Source of the DNA: Streptococcus oralis
GTDB lineage: Bacteria; Bacillota; Bacilli; Lactobacillales; Streptococcaceae
Length of the DNA stretch: 48,214 nucleotides
Assembly (NCBI RefSeq): GCF_001578935.1
Contig: NZ_KQ969521.1
Location: 415,906 to 464,119, forward strand
Reading direction: 5' to 3'
Below, one piece after another: positions 1-8,130 of the stretch (the stretch's first letter is position 1; each line of letters opens with the position of its first letter). Both the position numbers and the translations under genes were made by a program. A model generated the notes under the pieces. That model worked only from the letters and a program-made list of their open reading frames with translations, made no database searches and was not told the origin of the DNA.

Positions 1-54
1 GGCAAGCAGGTTGTATGTAGTAATGGCGACTACGAAGAGGAAAAGATCAAATAA
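1..54 (+). CDS. 3' end of an unidentified protein (partial)
   Basis: An open frame enters from the left edge and ends in TAA at 52-54. The visible residues are GKQVVCSNGDYEEEKIK. A hairpin terminator follows seven bases later, which supports this being a real gene end. Seventeen residues are too few to name a family. Confidence 0.55.
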   Translation, partial: GKQVVCSNGDYEEEKIK

Positions 55-60
55 AATGTA

Positions 61-92
61 GAGTCCTGAAAATGAATTTCAGGCTCTTTTTG
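61..92 (+). terminator. Rho-independent terminator
   Basis: The sequence forms a stem of about 10 bp (GAGTCCTGAAA against TTTCAGGCTC, one mismatch) with a short loop and is followed by a T run. It closes the partial gene at the left edge. Confidence 0.85.
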
Positions 93-160
93 GTTGGAGC
101 TTGACAAATTTCCCCCTTGTGTGCGAAACTAGAGGAAGAGTAATTTATCTAGGAGAAGTT

Positions 161-520
161 ATGCGCATTATTTATTTCTGTATTGGTTTTATTTCTTTGG
201 CTCTAGCTCTTGTAGGTGTTGTCCTGCCGCTCTTACCAACAACTCCCTTTCTTTTGCTGTCTATCGCTTGCTTTTCAAAATCTTCTAAGCGTTTTGAAGA
301 CTGGCTTTATCATACAAAGCTTTATCAGACTTATGTAGCTGACTTTCGGGAAACCAAGTCAATCGCGCGAGAACGTAAGAAAAAAATCATCGTATCTATC
401 TACATCTTGATGGGGATTTCTATTTATTTTGCCCCTCTCTTGCCAGTTAAAATCGGTCTGGGAGCCTTGACTATTTTTATCACCTATTACCTCTTTAAAG
501 TCATTCCAGACAAAGAATAG
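161..520 (+). CDS. DUF454 (YbaN-like) small inner-membrane protein
   Basis: This 119-residue protein looks like the DUF454/YbaN family, whose function is not established. It starts with a hydrophobic segment (residues about 3-35) containing the family-like stretch GVVLPLLPTTPFLLL. A charged stretch follows with an FEDWL motif and a basic RERKKK patch, and two closely spaced C-terminal membrane segments end the protein. I chose ATG 161 because AGGAGAAG lies seven bases upstream; an in-frame ATG at 101 has no ribosome-binding site and would overlap a TTGACA-like element. It stands alone between the terminator at 61-92 and the cutC promoter. Confidence 0.85.
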   Translation: MRIIYFCIGFISLALALVGVVLPLLPTTPFLLLSIACFSKSSKRFEDWLYHTKLYQTYVADFRETKSIARERKKKIIVSIYILMGISIYFAPLLPVKIGLGALTIFITYYLFKVIPDKE

Positions 521-573
521 TTAAAATAGTAGTTATTTCCCTTGATAAAATTGAAAGCATATTCACAGTAACA

Positions 574-582
574 TGATATAAT
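574..582 (+). promoter_or_regulatory. Extended -10 promoter of cutC
   Basis: TGA-TATAAT is a consensus extended -10. The TTGAAA at 551-556 is 20 bases away, too far to be a normal -35. The start codon is about 30 bases downstream. Confidence 0.6.
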
Positions 583-612
583 AATTTTGAAGAAAACATC
601 AAGGAGAATCAA

Positions 613-1245
613 ATGATTTACGAATTTTGTGCTGAAAATGTAACTTTGCTTGAAAAAGCGATGCAGGCTGGAGCTCGTCGAATCGAACTTTGTGACAATC
701 TAGCAGTAGGAGGAACAACACCTAGCTATGGAGTGACCAAGGCAGCGGTTGAACTGGCAGCCAACTACGATACGACCATTATGACCATGATTCGTCCCCG
801 TGGTGGCGACTTTGTCTATAATGATCTTGAAATAGCGATCATGCTAGAAGACATTCGTTTGACTGCTCAGGCTGGAAGTCAAGGGGTTGTTTTTGGGGTA
901 TTAACTGCTGATAAAAAGTTGGATAAGCCTAATCTTGAGAAGTTGATTGCTGCATCAAAAGGAATGGAAATTGTCTTTCACATGGCCTTTGATGAATTAA
1001 GTGATGAAGACCAGTTGGAAGCTATTGACTGGCTTAGCCAAGCTGGAGTCACTCGTATTCTGACTCGTGCTGGAGTATCTGGTGACTCGCTAGACAAGCG
1101 TTTTGCTCACTACCACAGAATTTTGGAATATGCTAAAGGTAAGATTGAAATTCTACCAGGTGGGGGGATTGACTTGGACAACCGTCAAACCTTTATCGAC
1201 CAGCTGGGTGTAACACAATTACATGGAACTAAGGTTGTCTTTTAA
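613..1245 (+). CDS. cutC: CutC family protein (copper homeostasis)
   Basis: The 210-residue protein is a TIM-barrel member of the CutC family, linked to copper homeostasis in bacteria although its biochemical activity is unsettled. Typical family segments are visible: the N-terminal EFCAENV, the ARRIELCDNL stretch near residues 21-30, GGTTPSYG, MIRPRGGDF in the middle and LPGGGI near the C-terminus. AAGGAG lies eight bases upstream of ATG 613. The length matches the family. It has its own promoter and precedes an MmcQ/YjbR-family gene that may be cotranscribed. Confidence 0.93.
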   Translation: MIYEFCAENVTLLEKAMQAGARRIELCDNLAVGGTTPSYGVTKAAVELAANYDTTIMTMIRPRGGDFVYNDLEIAIMLEDIRLTAQAGSQGVVFGVLTADKKLDKPNLEKLIAASKGMEIVFHMAFDELSDEDQLEAIDWLSQAGVTRILTRAGVSGDSLDKRFAHYHRILEYAKGKIEILPGGGIDLDNRQTFIDQLGVTQLHGTKVVF

Positions 1246-1252
1246 AAAATAG

Positions 1253-1288
1253 AAAGGAACTGCTAGCTTTGGGTAGCAGTTTTCACTT
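1253..1288 (+). promoter_or_regulatory. Hairpin between a Shine-Dalgarno and a start codon
   Basis: AAAGG (1253-1257) directly abuts a 7-bp perfect stem AACTGCT (1258-1264)/AGCAGTT (1275-1281) with a 10-base loop. Seven bases then separate the stem from ATG 1289. No other Shine-Dalgarno is near that ATG. The hairpin could be a weak cutC terminator (only four T follow), or it could bring the Shine-Dalgarno next to the start codon. Confidence 0.5.
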
Positions 1289-1960
1289 ATGTTTGAAATT
1301 TTTAAATCCTATCAGTTTAATCAAGAAAAGGCTCGTGCCTATGGTTTTGTAGAAAATGAGGAAGTATGGACCTATACTTGCCAGATTTTGCAGGGCGACT
1401 TTTTCATGGCAGTCTCTATCACTCCTGATAATGTGAGCTTTCAGGTCTTTGACCAGGAAACGGGTGACCTCTATCCTCAAGTACACATGGAAAGCATGAG
1501 GGGAAGTTTTGTCGGAAGTGTCCGTGAGGCTTGTTTGGAGATTCTCTACCAGATTCGGAAGGCTTGTTTTGATGTGCAAGATTTTATCTGCCCTCAGACT
1601 AAGCGGATCATGACTAAAGTTCAGGAAAAGTATGGTAATCAGTTGGAGTATCTGTGGGAAAAATCGCCTGATACAGCAGTGTTAAGACATGAAGGTAATA
1701 AAAAGTGGTATGCCGTTTTGATGAGAATTCCTTGGGATAGGCTAGATAAGGGGAGAGAAGAGCTAGTCGAAGCAGTCAATATTAAACATGACCAAGTAGC
1801 TGATTTGCTTTCACAAAAGGGGATTTACCCAGCCTTTCATATGAACAAACGCTACTGGCTTAGTCTGGCACTTGATGATACTTTGTCAGATGAAATGGTA
1901 CTGAAATTGATAGAAAGAAGTTGGAACCTAACCGTGAAAAAAATAGGGGAATTCGCTTGA
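1289..1960 (+). CDS. MmcQ/YjbR family protein
   Basis: This 223-residue protein carries an MmcQ/YjbR (DUF419) domain in its second half, roughly residues 100-215. Features include the segment VLRHEGNKKWYAVLM, an IKHD motif and KGIYPAFHMNKRYWLSLAL. The family has a double-wing fold resembling some DNA-binding proteins, but its function is unknown. The first ~95 residues, with YPQVHMESMRGSFVG, form an N-terminal extension that I believe is common in streptococcal members. ATG 1289 is the first usable start; an in-frame stop lies at 1274. Its spacing from a Shine-Dalgarno only makes sense across the hairpin at 1258-1281. Confidence 0.88.
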   Translation: MFEIFKSYQFNQEKARAYGFVENEEVWTYTCQILQGDFFMAVSITPDNVSFQVFDQETGDLYPQVHMESMRGSFVGSVREACLEILYQIRKACFDVQDFICPQTKRIMTKVQEKYGNQLEYLWEKSPDTAVLRHEGNKKWYAVLMRIPWDRLDKGREELVEAVNIKHDQVADLLSQKGIYPAFHMNKRYWLSLALDDTLSDEMVLKLIERSWNLTVKKIGEFA

Positions 1961-2003
1961 ATTTTCAAATACTTTCAATTAGCAAAATATTCTTTACTGA
2001 AGA

Positions 2004-2018
2004 AATTTTCAGAAAATA
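2004..2018 (+). promoter_or_regulatory. CodY box-like operator
   Basis: AATTTTCAGAAAATA matches 14 of 15 positions of the CodY consensus AATTTTCWGAAAATT. It sits 12 bases upstream of the -35 hexamer of the leucine operon. In low-GC Gram-positives CodY represses branched-chain amino-acid genes when intracellular branched-chain amino acids are plentiful. The position near the promoter fits that role; binding itself is inferred. Confidence 0.8.
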
Positions 2019-2030
2019 ATGGATTTTTTC

Positions 2031-2059
2031 TTGACAAGTGTTTTTAGCTATGCTAGAAT
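2031..2059 (+). promoter_or_regulatory. Promoter of the leucine operon
   Basis: TTGACA (2031-2036), a 17-base spacer and TAGAAT (2054-2059) preceded by TGC form a near-consensus extended -10 promoter. Transcription should begin near 2066, 30 bases before the leader peptide start. Confidence 0.88.
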
Positions 2060-2095
2060 ACTAGACAAGATATCAAACGAAGGAGAAAGTCAAAC

Positions 2096-2149
2096 ATGAA
2101 AACAGCTAAGTTTAATCAATTTACTTTGTTGTTGAGGTACTCGGGCTAG
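2096..2149 (+). CDS. leuL: Leucine operon leader peptide
   Basis: A 17-codon ORF (MKTAKFNQFTLLLRYSG) begins six bases after GGAGAAAGT and holds three consecutive Leu codons (TTG, 2126-2134). Its TAG stop lies in the left arm of the first hairpin of the attenuator. I read it as the ribosome sensor of charged tRNA-Leu: stalling at the TTG triplet would favour antitermination. The role is inferred from this architecture. Confidence 0.88.
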   Translation: MKTAKFNQFTLLLRYSG

Positions 2150-2230
2150 TGCAAAAGCATTAGTCCTGTTTGGCTTACCAAGCGGGAGTAAATCAACATC
2201 TCGCTTGGGTTTCTAAGCGAGATGTTTTTT
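2143..2230 (+). promoter_or_regulatory. Leucine attenuator (pause, antiterminator and terminator hairpins)
   Basis: Three competing structures are visible. The first is a 10-bp hairpin (2143-2152/2157-2166, two G-U pairs) just after the leader Leu codons. The second is an antiterminator pairing CCAAGCG (2178-2184) with CGCTTGG (2202-2208). The third is a perfect 12-bp terminator stem (2195-2206/2215-2226, loop GGGTTTCT) followed by a T run. The second and third are mutually exclusive. There is no T-box sequence. Confidence 0.87.
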
Positions 2231-2260
2231 TAAAACCACATTTGGAAAAGGGGAAATCGT

Positions 2261-3823
2261 ATGCGAACAGTTGAATTTCTAGATACCAGCCTTCGGGATG
2301 GAGAGCAGACACCAGGTGTTAACTTTTCAATCAAGGAAAAAATTGCCATTGCAAGGCAGTTGGAAAAATGGGGCATTTCAGCCATTGAAGCTGGTTTTCC
2401 AGCTGCTAGTCCAGACTCATTTAAGGCAGTTCAGGAGATTGCTAAAGTCTTGAAAAAAACGGCGGTAACTGGTCTAGCACGCTCGGTCAAGTCTGATATT
2501 GATGCTTGTTACGAGGCGCTTAAGGATGCCAAGTATCCACAGGTTCACGTCTTTATCGCTACCAGTCCGATTCATCGTAAGTATAAGCTCAATAAGAGCA
2601 AGGAAGAGATTTTAGAAGCTATTAAGGAGCATGTTTCTTATGCTCGTTCAAAGTTTGAAATCGTCGAATTCTCTCCTGAAGATGCGACTAGAACAGAGTT
2701 GGATTTCCTCTTGCAAGTCGTTCAAACAGCGGTCGATGCAGGGGCGTCTTATATCAATATCCCTGATACGGTTGGATTCACGACGTCAGAAGAATACGGA
2801 GCTATCTTCAAATACTTGATTGAGAATGTCAAGACGAATCGTCAGATTATCTATTCGCCTCACTGTCACGATGACCTCGGAATGGCAGTGGCTAACAGCC
2901 TTGCTGCTGTCAAGAACGGTGCAGGACGTGTCGAAGGAACCATCAACGGTATTGGGGAGCGAGCTGGGAATGCTGCGCTTGAAGAAATTGCAGTGGCGCT
3001 TAATATTCGTCAAGATTACTATCAGGCAGAGACCAGTATTGTCCTAAATGAAACCATTAATACGTCAGAAATGGTTTCTCGCTTCTCTGGTATTCCAGTT
3101 CCTAAAAACAAGGCTGTGGTTGGTGGTAATGCCTTTTCTCACGAGTCTGGTATTCACCAAGACGGAGTCCTTAAAAATCCGCTTACCTATGAAATCATTA
3201 CACCGGAACTGGTCGGTGTTCAGAGTAATAGTCTTCCGCTTGGAAAATTGTCAGGTCGCCATGCCTTTGTTGAAAAACTAAGAGAACTGGCCCTAGATTT
3301 TACAGAAGAGGATATCAAACCACTCTTCGCTAAGTTCAAGGCACTAGCGGACAAGAAACAAGAAATCACGGATGCAGATATTCGAGCCCTGGTAGCTGGA
3401 ACCATGGTTGAAAATCCAGAAGGATTCCACTTTGATGATTTACAACTTCAAACCCATGCAGACAATGACATTGAAGCCCTCGTTAGCCTAGCTAATATGG
3501 ATGGTGAGAAAGTCGAATTTAATGCGACAGGGCAAGGTTCCGTTGAAGCGATCTTTAACGCTATCGATAAGTTCTTTAACCAATCTGTCCGCTTGGTATC
3601 CTATACCATCGATGCGGTAACGGATGGAATTGATGCCCAGGCTCGGGTTTTGGTCACTGTTGAAAACAGAGATACAGAGACCATCTTTAACGCAGCAGGT
3701 CTTGATTTCGATGTACTGAAGGCTTCGGCTATTGCTTATATTAATGCCAATACTTTTGTTCAAAAAGAGAATGCAGGTGAGATGGGGCGCAGCGTTTCCT
3801 ACCGAGACATGCCTAGTGTGTAA
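2261..3823 (+). CDS. leuA: 2-isopropylmalate synthase
   Basis: LeuA condenses 2-oxoisovalerate with acetyl-CoA to 2-isopropylmalate, the first committed step of leucine synthesis. The 520-residue length is normal. The N-terminal motif [13 protein letters not shown] (residues 7-19) is the HMGL-like signature, and the metal-binding HxH is H201/H203 in [25 protein letters not shown] lies near residue 290. The C-terminal part after about residue 390 is the regulatory domain that senses leucine. AAAAGGGGA precedes ATG 2261. It is the first gene after the attenuator. Confidence 0.97.
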   Translation: MRTVEFLDTSLRDGEQTPGVNFSIKEKIAIARQLEKWGISAIEAGFPAASPDSFKAVQEIAKVLKKTAVTGLARSVKSDIDACYEALKDAKYPQVHVFIATSPIHRKYKLNKSKEEILEAIKEHVSYARSKFEIVEFSPEDATRTELDFLLQVVQTAVDAGASYINIPDTVGFTTSEEYGAIFKYLIENVKTNRQIIYSPHCHDDLGMAVANSLAAVKNGAGRVEGTINGIGERAGNAALEEIAVALNIRQDYYQAETSIVLNETINTSEMVSRFSGIPVPKNKAVVGGNAFSHESGIHQDGVLKNPLTYEIITPELVGVQSNSLPLGKLSGRHAFVEKLRELALDFTEEDIKPLFAKFKALADKKQEITDADIRALVAGTMVENPEGFHFDDLQLQTHADNDIEALVSLANMDGEKVEFNATGQGSVEAIFNAIDKFFNQSVRLVSYTIDAVTDGIDAQARVLVTVENRDTETIFNAAGLDFDVLKASAIAYINANTFVQKENAGEMGRSVSYRDMPSV

Positions 3824-3834
3824 AGGAGAAGGCT

Positions 3835-4872
3835 ATGACAAAGAAAATAGTAGCTCTAGCAGGGGATGGAATCGGCCCAGAAATCATGGAGGCTGGTTTA
3901 GCGGTTCTGGAAGCTCTAGCTGAAAAAACAGGTTTTGACTATGAGATTGACAGACGCCCCTTCGGAGGTGCAGGTATTGATGCTGCGGGGCATCCCTTAC
4001 CTGATGAAACCCTCAAGGCAAGTAGAGAAGCAGATGCTATTCTCCTAGCGGCTATCGGTAGTCCCCAGTATGATAGTGCAGCGATTCGGCCTGAACAAGG
4101 CTTGCTGGCTCTTCGTAAGGAACTCAATCTTTATGCCAATATTCGGCCTGTAAAAATCTTTGACAGTCTCAAGCATTTGTCACCACTCAAATCGGAACGA
4201 ATTGCTGGTGTAGACTTTGTCGTGGTGCGTGAGTTGACAGGTGGGATTTACTTTGGAGATCATATTCTTGAAGAGCGAAAAGCGCGTGATATCAATGACT
4301 ACAGCTATGAGGAAGTGGAGCGGATTCTTCGCAGAGCCTTTGAAATTGCAAGAAATCGCAGAAAAATCGTTACTAGTATCGATAAGCAAAACGTTCTAGC
4401 AACATCAAAACTCTGGCGGAGAGTAGCTGAGGAAGTCGCGCAGGATTTCCCAGATGTAACCTTGGAGCACCAGCTAGTCGACTCAGCTGCCATGCTTATG
4501 ATTACCAATCCTGCCAAGTTTGATGTCATCGTGACGGAGAATCTTTTCGGAGATATCTTATCTGATGAATCAAGCGTTCTATCTGGCACGCTTGGAGTCA
4601 TGCCATCAGCCAGTCATTCTGAAAATGGACCAAGTCTTTATGAGCCTATTCATGGTTCAGCGCCTGACATTGCAGGTCAAGGAATTGCCAATCCTATTTC
4701 TATGATTTTGTCAGTTGCCATGATGTTGAGAGATAGCTTTGGACATTACGAGGATGCGGAGCGTATTGAGCGTGCTGTTGAAGTTAGTTTAGCCGCTGGC
4801 ATTTTAACAAGAGATATTGGAGGACAGGCTTCGACCAGGGAAATGACAGAAGCCATCATTGAAAGATTATGA
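3835..4872 (+). CDS. leuB: 3-isopropylmalate dehydrogenase
   Basis: LeuB oxidises and decarboxylates 3-isopropylmalate to 2-oxoisocaproate using NAD. The 345-residue protein shows the N-terminal LAGDGIGPEIM motif and the signature region NLFGDILSDESSVLSGTLG (about residues 237-255) that carries metal-binding aspartates. PIHGSAPDIAG in the C-terminal third contributes to cofactor binding. AAAGGAG lies upstream of ATG 3835, 11 bases after leuA. Its stop overlaps the next start by 4 nt. Confidence 0.97.
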   Translation: MTKKIVALAGDGIGPEIMEAGLAVLEALAEKTGFDYEIDRRPFGGAGIDAAGHPLPDETLKASREADAILLAAIGSPQYDSAAIRPEQGLLALRKELNLYANIRPVKIFDSLKHLSPLKSERIAGVDFVVVRELTGGIYFGDHILEERKARDINDYSYEEVERILRRAFEIARNRRKIVTSIDKQNVLATSKLWRRVAEEVAQDFPDVTLEHQLVDSAAMLMITNPAKFDVIVTENLFGDILSDESSVLSGTLGVMPSASHSENGPSLYEPIHGSAPDIAGQGIANPISMILSVAMMLRDSFGHYEDAERIERAVEVSLAAGILTRDIGGQASTREMTEAIIERL

Positions 4873-5138
4873 AGATAAATGAAGGAATCACGCTTACCCT
4901 CTTGATTTGGAATTTGCTGATTTTCTTGATTTATGGCATTGACAAATCCAAGGCAAGAAGAGGTGCTTGGCGCATCCCAGAGAAAATCTTACTCATTTTA
5001 GCCCTTACTTGTGGTGGTTTTGGCGCCTGGTTGGCAGGAATCACCTTTCACCACAAGACTAGAAAATGGTATTTTAAAACAGTTTGGTTTCTCGGGATGG
5101 TAACTACACTAGTAGCCTTATATTTTATTTGGAGGTAA
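4869..5138 (+). CDS. DUF1294 small membrane protein inside the leucine operon
   Basis: This 89-residue protein belongs to the DUF1294 family of unknown function. It has about three hydrophobic segments (residues 8-24, 38-58, 70-87) separated by the family-like stretches YGIDKSKARRGAWRIPE and FHHKTRKWYFK. Its ATG overlaps the leuB stop (ATGA) and its stop lies three bases before leuC, so it must be cotranscribed and probably translationally coupled. Nothing in it suggests a leucine enzyme. A membrane role in export or uptake of a pathway compound is possible but unsupported. Confidence 0.88.
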   Translation: MKINEGITLTLLIWNLLIFLIYGIDKSKARRGAWRIPEKILLILALTCGGFGAWLAGITFHHKTRKWYFKTVWFLGMVTTLVALYFIWR

Positions 5139-5141
5139 TGG

Positions 5142-6524
5142 ATGGCAGGAAAATCGATTTTTGATAAATTATGGGACCGCCATGTCATCACAGGAGAAGA
5201 GGGGCAGCCCCAACTCATGTATGTGGACCAGCACTATATTCATGAAGTGACCAGTCCCCAAGCTTTTCAAGGATTAAGAGATGCGGGCCGCAGATTGAGA
5301 CGACCAGACTTGACATTTGGAACCTTTGACCACAATGTCCCGACGGTCAATATCTACGATATTCGAGATGTGATTTCTAAGGCCCAAATTGATAAGCTTG
5401 CTGAAAATGTTGAGGAGTTTGGGATTGAACATGCTGCCCACGGTTCTGAAAAGCAGGGCATCGTTCACATGGTAGGTCCAGAAACAGGACGGACCCAACC
5501 AGGGAAATTCATCGTCTGTGGAGATAGCCACACAGCTACTCACGGAGCTTTCGGAGCTATCGCTTTTGGGATTGGGACCAGTGAAGTCGAGCATGTCTTT
5601 GCTACCCAGACCCTTTGGCAGGTTAAACCCAAGAAAATGTTGGTAGAGTTCACTGGTGTTCCTCAAAAAGGAGTTTATTCTAAGGATTACATCCTTGCCT
5701 TAATTGCCAAGTATGGCGTTGCCTGTGGTGTTGGCTATGTGGTGGAATATCGTGGGCAAGCAATTGATGCACTGACCATGGAAGAGAGAATGACCATCTG
5801 CAATATGTCCATCGAGTTTGGCTCTAAGATGGGAATCATGAATCCAGATCAGACTACCTATGACTATCTCAAGGGACGGGAATGCGTTCCTGAAGCTTTT
5901 GAGGAGGCGGTTGCTGACTGGAAGACGCTTGTCAGCGATGATGATGCTGTTTATGATAAGGTTATCCGGATGGATGTCTCAGACTTGGCTCCTATGGTGA
6001 CCTGGGGAACCAATCCTGCTATGGGCGTCGACTTTGACAGTAGTTTTCCAGAAATTAAGGATATGAACGATGAACGTGCTTATCATTACATGAACTTGGA
6101 GCCTGGTCAAAAGCCAGCGGACATTGAACTAGGCTATATCTTTATCGGGTCTTGTACCAATGCTCGGCTCAGTGACTTACAGCTGGCTGCGCGATTTGTC
6201 AAAGGGAAGAAAATAGCTCCCAACTTAACTGCTATCGTGGTTCCAGGCTCTCGTCCTGTCAAACGAGCTGCTGAGAAGTTGGGCTTGGATAAGGTTTTCT
6301 TAGATGCTGGCTTTGAGTGGCGAGACCCAGGTTGCTCTATGTGCCTAGGGATGAATCCTGACAAGGTCCCTGATGGGGTCCACTGTGCCTCAACCAGTAA
6401 CCGCAACTTTGAAGACAGACAGGGATTTGGTGCTAAGACTCATCTCTGCAGTCCAGCTATGGCAGCTGCGGCGGCTATCGCAGGGCGCTTCGTAGATGTT
6501 CGGCAAATGCCAGAGGCCCAGTAA
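5142..6524 (+). CDS. leuC: 3-isopropylmalate dehydratase, large subunit
   Basis: LeuC with LeuD isomerises 2-isopropylmalate to 3-isopropylmalate and is an aconitase-family enzyme with a [4Fe-4S] cluster. The 460-residue protein has the cluster cysteines C338 (GSCTNARL) and C398/C401 ([12 protein letters not shown]). [14 protein letters not shown] (residues 126-139) is a further family signature. GGAGG lies upstream of ATG 5142. The out-of-frame ATG at 5138 can be disregarded. Confidence 0.97.
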   Translation: MAGKSIFDKLWDRHVITGEEGQPQLMYVDQHYIHEVTSPQAFQGLRDAGRRLRRPDLTFGTFDHNVPTVNIYDIRDVISKAQIDKLAENVEEFGIEHAAHGSEKQGIVHMVGPETGRTQPGKFIVCGDSHTATHGAFGAIAFGIGTSEVEHVFATQTLWQVKPKKMLVEFTGVPQKGVYSKDYILALIAKYGVACGVGYVVEYRGQAIDALTMEERMTICNMSIEFGSKMGIMNPDQTTYDYLKGRECVPEAFEEAVADWKTLVSDDDAVYDKVIRMDVSDLAPMVTWGTNPAMGVDFDSSFPEIKDMNDERAYHYMNLEPGQKPADIELGYIFIGSCTNARLSDLQLAARFVKGKKIAPNLTAIVVPGSRPVKRAAEKLGLDKVFLDAGFEWRDPGCSMCLGMNPDKVPDGVHCASTSNRNFEDRQGFGAKTHLCSPAMAAAAAIAGRFVDVRQMPEAQ

Positions 6525-6533
6525 GGAGAGGAT

Positions 6534-7127
6534 ATGGAGAAATTTACAGTTTATACGGGAACGACCGTTCCTCTCATGAATGATAACATCGACACCGACC
6601 AAATACTCCCCAAGCAGTTTCTCAAGTTGATTGATAAAAAAGGCTTTGGTAAATACCTCATGTATGCTTGGCGTTATCTGGACGATGACTACACTGAGGA
6701 TCCAGATTTTGTTTTTAACCGACCTGAATATCGTAAAGCCAGTATTCTTATCTCGGGGGATAACTTTGGGGCGGGTTCTTCGAGGGAACACGCAGCTTGG
6801 GCTCTAGCTGACTATGGTTTTAAGGTTGTGATTGCAGGATCTTTCGGGGACATTCATTACAATAATGAACTCAATAATGGCATGTTGCCCATTGTTCAGC
6901 CTAGAGAGGTGAGAGAGAAACTAGCCCAACTCAAACCGACCGATCAAGTGACTGTAGACTTGGAACAACAAAAAATCATCTCACCAGTTGGAGAATTCAC
7001 TTTCGAAATCGATAGTGAATGGAAACACAAGCTTTTAAATGGTTTGGATGATATCGGTATTACTTTGCAGTATGAAGATTTGATTGCTGCCTATGAAAAA
7101 CAACGTCCAGCCTACTGGCAGGATTAG
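6534..7127 (+). CDS. leuD: 3-isopropylmalate dehydratase, small subunit
   Basis: LeuD forms the swivel domain that completes the isopropylmalate isomerase with LeuC. The 197-residue protein shows the N-terminal [14 protein letters not shown] motif and the substrate-contacting segment [17 protein letters not shown] around residues 75-92. AAGGAGAG lies ahead of ATG 6534, 9 bases after leuC. The length is normal. Confidence 0.97.
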   Translation: MEKFTVYTGTTVPLMNDNIDTDQILPKQFLKLIDKKGFGKYLMYAWRYLDDDYTEDPDFVFNRPEYRKASILISGDNFGAGSSREHAAWALADYGFKVVIAGSFGDIHYNNELNNGMLPIVQPREVREKLAQLKPTDQVTVDLEQQKIISPVGEFTFEIDSEWKHKLLNGLDDIGITLQYEDLIAAYEKQRPAYWQD

Positions 7128-7154
7128 TAAAAATAGAAAAGGAAATATAGAACT

Positions 7155-7934
7155 ATGACAAAACACATTCAATGGAACGGAACACTTTCTCAAGAAGGCT
7201 ATGACATTTTAAAAGGTGAGGGCGGATGTATCGTGTGCCCTACTAAAGTTGGTTACATCATCATGACTAGCGACAAGTCAGGTCTTGAACGCAAATTTGA
7301 AGCTAAAGAGCGTAACCGTAACAAACCAGGTGTTGTACTTTGTGGTAGCATGGACGAGCTACGCGCTTTAGCACAACTCAACCCAGAAATTGAAGCCTTC
7401 TACCAAAAACATTGGGACGAAGACATTCTCCTCGGTTGTATCCTTCCATGGAAACCAGAAGCTTTTGAAAAACTTAAAGCATACGGTGATGGCCGTGAAG
7501 AACTTATGACTGACGTGCGTGGTACTAGCTGTTTTGTTATCAAATTCGGGAAAGCTGGAGAACAATTAGCTGCCAAACTTTGGGAAGAAGGTAAAATGGT
7601 CTACGCCTCATCAGCTAACCCATCTGGAAAAGGAAACCGCGGTAAGGTGGAAGGTATCGGAGAACGGATCGAAGGAGCAGTGGACCTTGTCATCGAAGCA
7701 GATGACTACGTTGCTTCAATCCAACCAGACAAAACGATTGAAACTCGCTACGAGCAAGGTGTGATGGTTTCTATGGTCGATAAGGACGGAAAACTCATCC
7801 CAGAACAAGGAGGAGACCGTTCAATCTCACCAGCTCCAGTTGTGATCCGCAAAGGGCTTGACATTGATAAAATCATGATGCATTTGTCAGATACCTTTAA
7901 CTCATGGGACTACCGTCAGGGTGAGTATTATTAA
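7155..7934 (+). CDS. Sua5/YciO/YrdC-domain protein
   Basis: The 259-residue protein carries a YrdC-like domain, the fold of threonylcarbamoyl-AMP synthases that act in t6A modification of tRNA. Visible features are the N-terminal GGCIVCPTKVGYI, KERNRNKPGVVLCGS and SSANPSGKGNRGKV. The C-terminal part (after residue ~190) is not the Sua5 domain. Streptococci usually have a separate canonical TsaC, so this is probably a paralogue of unknown substrate. It follows leuD by 27 bases and ends at a terminator, so it may be the last gene of the leucine transcript. Confidence 0.82.
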   Translation: MTKHIQWNGTLSQEGYDILKGEGGCIVCPTKVGYIIMTSDKSGLERKFEAKERNRNKPGVVLCGSMDELRALAQLNPEIEAFYQKHWDEDILLGCILPWKPEAFEKLKAYGDGREELMTDVRGTSCFVIKFGKAGEQLAAKLWEEGKMVYASSANPSGKGNRGKVEGIGERIEGAVDLVIEADDYVASIQPDKTIETRYEQGVMVSMVDKDGKLIPEQGGDRSISPAPVVIRKGLDIDKIMMHLSDTFNSWDYRQGEYY

Positions 7935-7947
7935 GATTGAAGAAGAG

Positions 7948-7972
7948 GAGAGAATTTAATCTCTCTTTTTTT
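7948..7972 (+). terminator. Rho-independent terminator after the leucine operon
   Basis: The stem GAGAGA/TCTCTC with a six-base A/T loop is followed by a run of T residues. The next promoter begins 50 bases further on. Confidence 0.75.
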
Positions 7973-8023
7973 TTCTATTTTCAAAGAGAAAACCGAACTA
8001 TATAATTTGATTATTAAAAATAT

Positions 8024-8052
8024 TTGACAAAAACTGTACTTTAGTTTATAAT
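8024..8052 (+). promoter_or_regulatory. Promoter of guaC
   Basis: TTGACA (8024-8029), a 17-base spacer and TATAAT (8047-8052) form a perfect consensus promoter. The predicted start near 8059 leaves a leader of about 72 bases. Confidence 0.92.
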
Positions 8053-8063
8053 AAATTAAGGAA

Positions 8064-8110
8064 ACGTCGGAAAAAGGCGTAGTGATGCGAGAGCATAGGT
8101 AGGTTATTAC
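8064..8110 (+). promoter_or_regulatory. Structured 5' leader of guaC (candidate RNA element)
   Basis: Within the short leader, ACGTC (8064-8068) can pair with GGCGT (8076-8080). A second arm GTAGTGA (8079-8085) can pair with TTATTAC (8104-8110), with two G-U pairs. It encloses a GAGA-tetraloop hairpin ATGC/GCAT (8085-8096). The two arms share bases 8079-8080 and the inner stem also uses 8085, so alternative folds are possible. I do not recognise a known riboswitch. There is no strong Shine-Dalgarno before ATG 8131. Confidence 0.45.
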
Positions 8111-8130
8111 AAAAGAAACGAGACATCGAT

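Noticed and set aside
101..160. Upstream start at 101 for the DUF454 gene
   Set aside because: The extra 20 residues have no ribosome-binding site and are not hydrophobic or family-like, while ATG 161 has AGGAGAAG at good spacing.
2096..2260. T-box riboswitch before leuA
   Set aside because: There is no T-box core (AGGGTGGNACCGCG-like) nor specifier loop. A leader peptide with Leu codons and classic attenuator pairings explains the region.
2786..3013. Antisense ORF inside leuA
   Set aside because: It lies opposite strongly conserved leuA coding sequence, has no Shine-Dalgarno or family features, and matches the usual shadow of a coding frame. Other antisense ORFs in leuB, smc, uvrB and fhs were set aside for the same reason.
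8059..8130. Purine riboswitch before guaC
   Set aside because: The leader lacks the conserved TATA arms and the two pairing loops of the purine class, and it is too short for a riboswitch plus expression platform of that kind.
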